A stretch of DNA of 5,997 nt, taken from contig PLJQ01000087.1 of NCBI GenBank assembly GCA_003140275.1, forward strand, positions 6,871 to 12,867, in the 5' to 3' direction. Source of the stretch: Limisphaerales bacterium. GTDB lineage: Bacteria > Verrucomicrobiota > Verrucomicrobiia > Limisphaerales > PALSA-1396. Of the stretch, positions 4,370-5,997 are shown in pieces; position 1 is the stretch's first letter; each line of letters opens with the position of its first letter. The notes beneath the pieces were generated by a model. It searched no databases. It saw only the letters and a list, made by a program, of their open reading frames with translations, and had not been told where the DNA came from. The translations under genes and the position numbers were made by a program.

Positions 4370-5997
4370 ATGAAAGAAATGCTTATGCAAACTCAACGAA
4401 GTTCATTTTGTGGAGCGGGTTTTGCCGGCCTCACTGGGTTGGTCTTTATGTCGCCACTCCTGTTCGCGGCGCCTTTGCCCGTCGAAAAAAACGTGGAGTG
4501 GCAGCCGTTCGCCGCGCAAGTCACCCGCTTGATCGAGGCCAAAGATTATCTCGGCTCACCGTTCAGCGCCGACGAGAAAAAGGCGATCGACGCTGCCATG
4601 AAGGACACTGATACCAAACGCGCGGCCGAAAAGTTGCAGGAGATTCTGGATCGACATTGTTTGTTTGGCGTTTCGATCAATCCGGAAATGCGCGTGAAGG
4701 TGGCCGCCGGACCGGCAAAGGCCGAACTGGTGGCGCAGGGCTGGCGGCAGTTCCTCGTCAAAGTTGTCAACGACTCCGGCACCACGGCACCGCTGCAAGC
4801 CGTCAGCCCCAATGCCATCTCCGTTTACTCGCAGGACGGGGGCGGGCCGAGGAACAATGACTCCGACAAGTTCTATCGCAAGAAAGGCCAGTCTCTTCCG
4901 CTTACGGACAACGCGCAGCTCTGGCTGGACTTGCAGACCTACGACCAGCAGCCGCTCGGGAAGTCGCTCAGCGGCTTTACTTTGGAATACCGCATTATCC
5001 AGCTCTACAGCCGTGACGCCGGCTGGCGCGAAGCCAAAATCTCCTTCAATGTCGGCCAAGGCACGCAGGACATCGGTTTCCGCAACGAAGTGGACACGCT
5101 GTTCACGTGCCTGCCCGCGCGCGCCATCACATTCCGCGTGCGCGACGAGAACAATCAGCCGACGACCGCGTCGTTCGTTATTCGCGACGCGCAGAGGCGC
5201 GTCTATCCGTCCCAGGCCAAGCGCCTCGCGCCCGACTTCCCGTTTCACCCGCAGGTTTATCGCAGTGACGGCGAGACGCTGAAACTGCCGGACGGCGATT
5301 ACACGGTGGAGTTCGCTCGCGGGCCGGAATCAATTCCGCTAACGCAAAATCTCAAGATCGACAAGCGAACCAGGCAACTCGAATTCAAAGTCAATCGCTG
5401 GATTGATCCATCGCAATTCGGCTGGTGGTCGGGCGACCATCACATTCACGCCGCCGGTTGCGCGCATTACGTGAAGCCGACCGAGGGCGTGCTGGCGTCC
5501 GACATGATCCGCCACTGCATGGGCGAGGATTTGAAGGTTGGCGCGAATCTGACCTGGGGGCCGTGCTTCGATTATCAAAAACAGTTTTTCTGCGGCGCGT
5601 TGGACAAAGTGTCGAAATATCCGTACCTGTTGCGTTACGATATCGAAGTCTCCGGGTTTGGCTCGCATCAGTCCGGCCATCTCGTTTTGCTGCGGCTCAA
5701 GGAGGAGATTTATCCCGGCGGCGATTCCAAGGACCACTGGCCGACGTTATGCCTGAACACGCTGCGCTGGGCGAAGAAACAAGGCTCGGTCTGCGGCCCG
5801 GCGCATTCCGGTTGGGGACTCGAAGTCAAGACCAACGAACTGCCCAATTACATTTTGCCGCCGTTCAACGGCATTGGCGCGAACGAATACATTGTCGATG
5901 TGACGCATGAATTGCCGGGGCCGGACGGCAAGCTGCTGCCGGCGGTGGATTTTCTTTCGATGGTGGACACGCCGTACGTTTGGGAATTGAACATGTG
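4370..5997 (+). CDS. Exported CehA/McbA-like PHP-superfamily metallohydrolase (runs off right edge)
   Basis: The frame is open for 542 codons from ATG 4370 to the window edge. Residues 1-34 are a likely signal peptide: a polar start with R10, hydrophobic FAGLTGLVFMSPLLFA, and probable cleavage near FAA|PLP, so the protein is exported. Residues 35-340 are beta-rich without a recognised enzyme motif; KLPDGDYTVEFARGPE near 305 resembles Ig-like or carboxypeptidase-regulatory repeats. The PHP-like domain then starts with GDHHIH (355-360), giving H357/H358 and H360 as likely metal ligands, and continues with YDIEVSGFGSHQSGHLVLL (E426, H437), CGPAHSGWG (H479) and IVDVTHELPGP (D510, H513). The usual PHP second motif TDH is absent; LTWGPCFDYQ occupies that area. 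I recall similar long proteins from Planctomycetota and Verrucomicrobiota, none with a known substrate to me. ATG 4379 and 4385 are alternative starts; none has a good Shine-Dalgarno. Confidence 0.75.
   Translation, partial: MKEMLMQTQRSSFCGAGFAGLTGLVFMSPLLFAAPLPVEKNVEWQPFAAQVTRLIEAKDYLGSPFSADEKKAIDAAMKDTDTKRAAEKLQEILDRHCLFGVSINPEMRVKVAAGPAKAELVAQGWRQFLVKVVNDSGTTAPLQAVSPNAISVYSQDGGGPRNNDSDKFYRKKGQSLPLTDNAQLWLDLQTYDQQPLGKSLSGFTLEYRIIQLYSRDAGWREAKISFNVGQGTQDIGFRNEVDTLFTCLPARAITFRVRDENNQPTTASFVIRDAQRRVYPSQAKRLAPDFPFHPQVYRSDGETLKLPDGDYTVEFARGPESIPLTQNLKIDKRTRQLEFKVNRWIDPSQFGWWSGDHHIHAAGCAHYVKPTEGVLASDMIRHCMGEDLKVGANLTWGPCFDYQKQFFCGALDKVSKYPYLLRYDIEVSGFGSHQSGHLVLLRLKEEIYPGGDSKDHWPTLCLNTLRWAKKQGSVCGPAHSGWGLEVKTNELPNYILPPFNGIGANEYIVDVTHELPGPDGKLLPAVDFLSMVDTPYVWELNM

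Noticed and set aside
4086..4373. 95-codon plus-strand open frame overlapping the end of lpxA
   Set aside because: It overlaps lpxA in another frame and its Arg/Pro-rich translation has no family features.
4556..5248. 230-codon minus-strand open frame opposite the CehA-like gene
   Set aside because: The plus-strand frame is continuous for over 540 codons with a signal peptide and PHP motifs; the minus frame has Arg/Ala-rich shadow composition.

Overview
The window looks like a chromosomal segment of a Gram-negative, lipid A-making bacterium, most likely from the Verrucomicrobiota / PVC group. Three things suggest this: LpxC fused to FabZ followed by LpxA, a secreted CehA/McbA-like protein of a type I associate with Verrucomicrobiota and Planctomycetota, and start sites mostly without clear Shine-Dalgarno sequences. 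The placement is inferred from gene content and remembered families, not from any search.

Layout. Positions 1-528 (minus strand) carry the N-terminal part of an AsmA/DUF748-like envelope protein that runs off the left edge. A 157-base divergent spacer follows, then four plus-strand genes that may form one unit: a family 2 glycosyltransferase (686-1411), the fused lpxC-fabZ (start chosen at 1531, end 2889), a small four-helix-bundle protein of the 23S rRNA intervening-sequence (S23/IVP) family (2974-3336), and lpxA (3401-4168). A hairpin spans the lpxA stop codon. After about 200 bases without a gene, an extended -10 promoter candidate lies just ahead of an exported PHP/CehA-like metallohydrolase (4370 onward) that runs off the right edge. 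Two of the largest genes (1-528 minus and 4370-5997 plus) are open at the window edges.

How the genes fit together. LpxA adds the 3-hydroxyacyl chain to UDP-GlcNAc and LpxC then deacetylates the product, the first two steps of lipid A synthesis. FabZ acts on the same 3-hydroxyacyl-ACP pool, diverting it to fatty acid elongation, so the fusion and the neighbouring lpxA put the branch point between lipid A and phospholipid supply in one locus. The glycosyltransferase and the AsmA-like protein would also suit envelope assembly, but their substrates cannot be read from sequence.

The most unusual part is 2896-3401. The four-helix-bundle gene sits between lpxC-fabZ and lpxA and is bracketed by inverted arrays of a 7-base unit (GCGGAGT on the left, ACTCCGC on the right). 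The arms match at 21 of 23 positions, and the right array runs directly into the lpxA start codon. This looks like an inserted cassette with its own repeat boundaries and is the best candidate here for an undescribed system.
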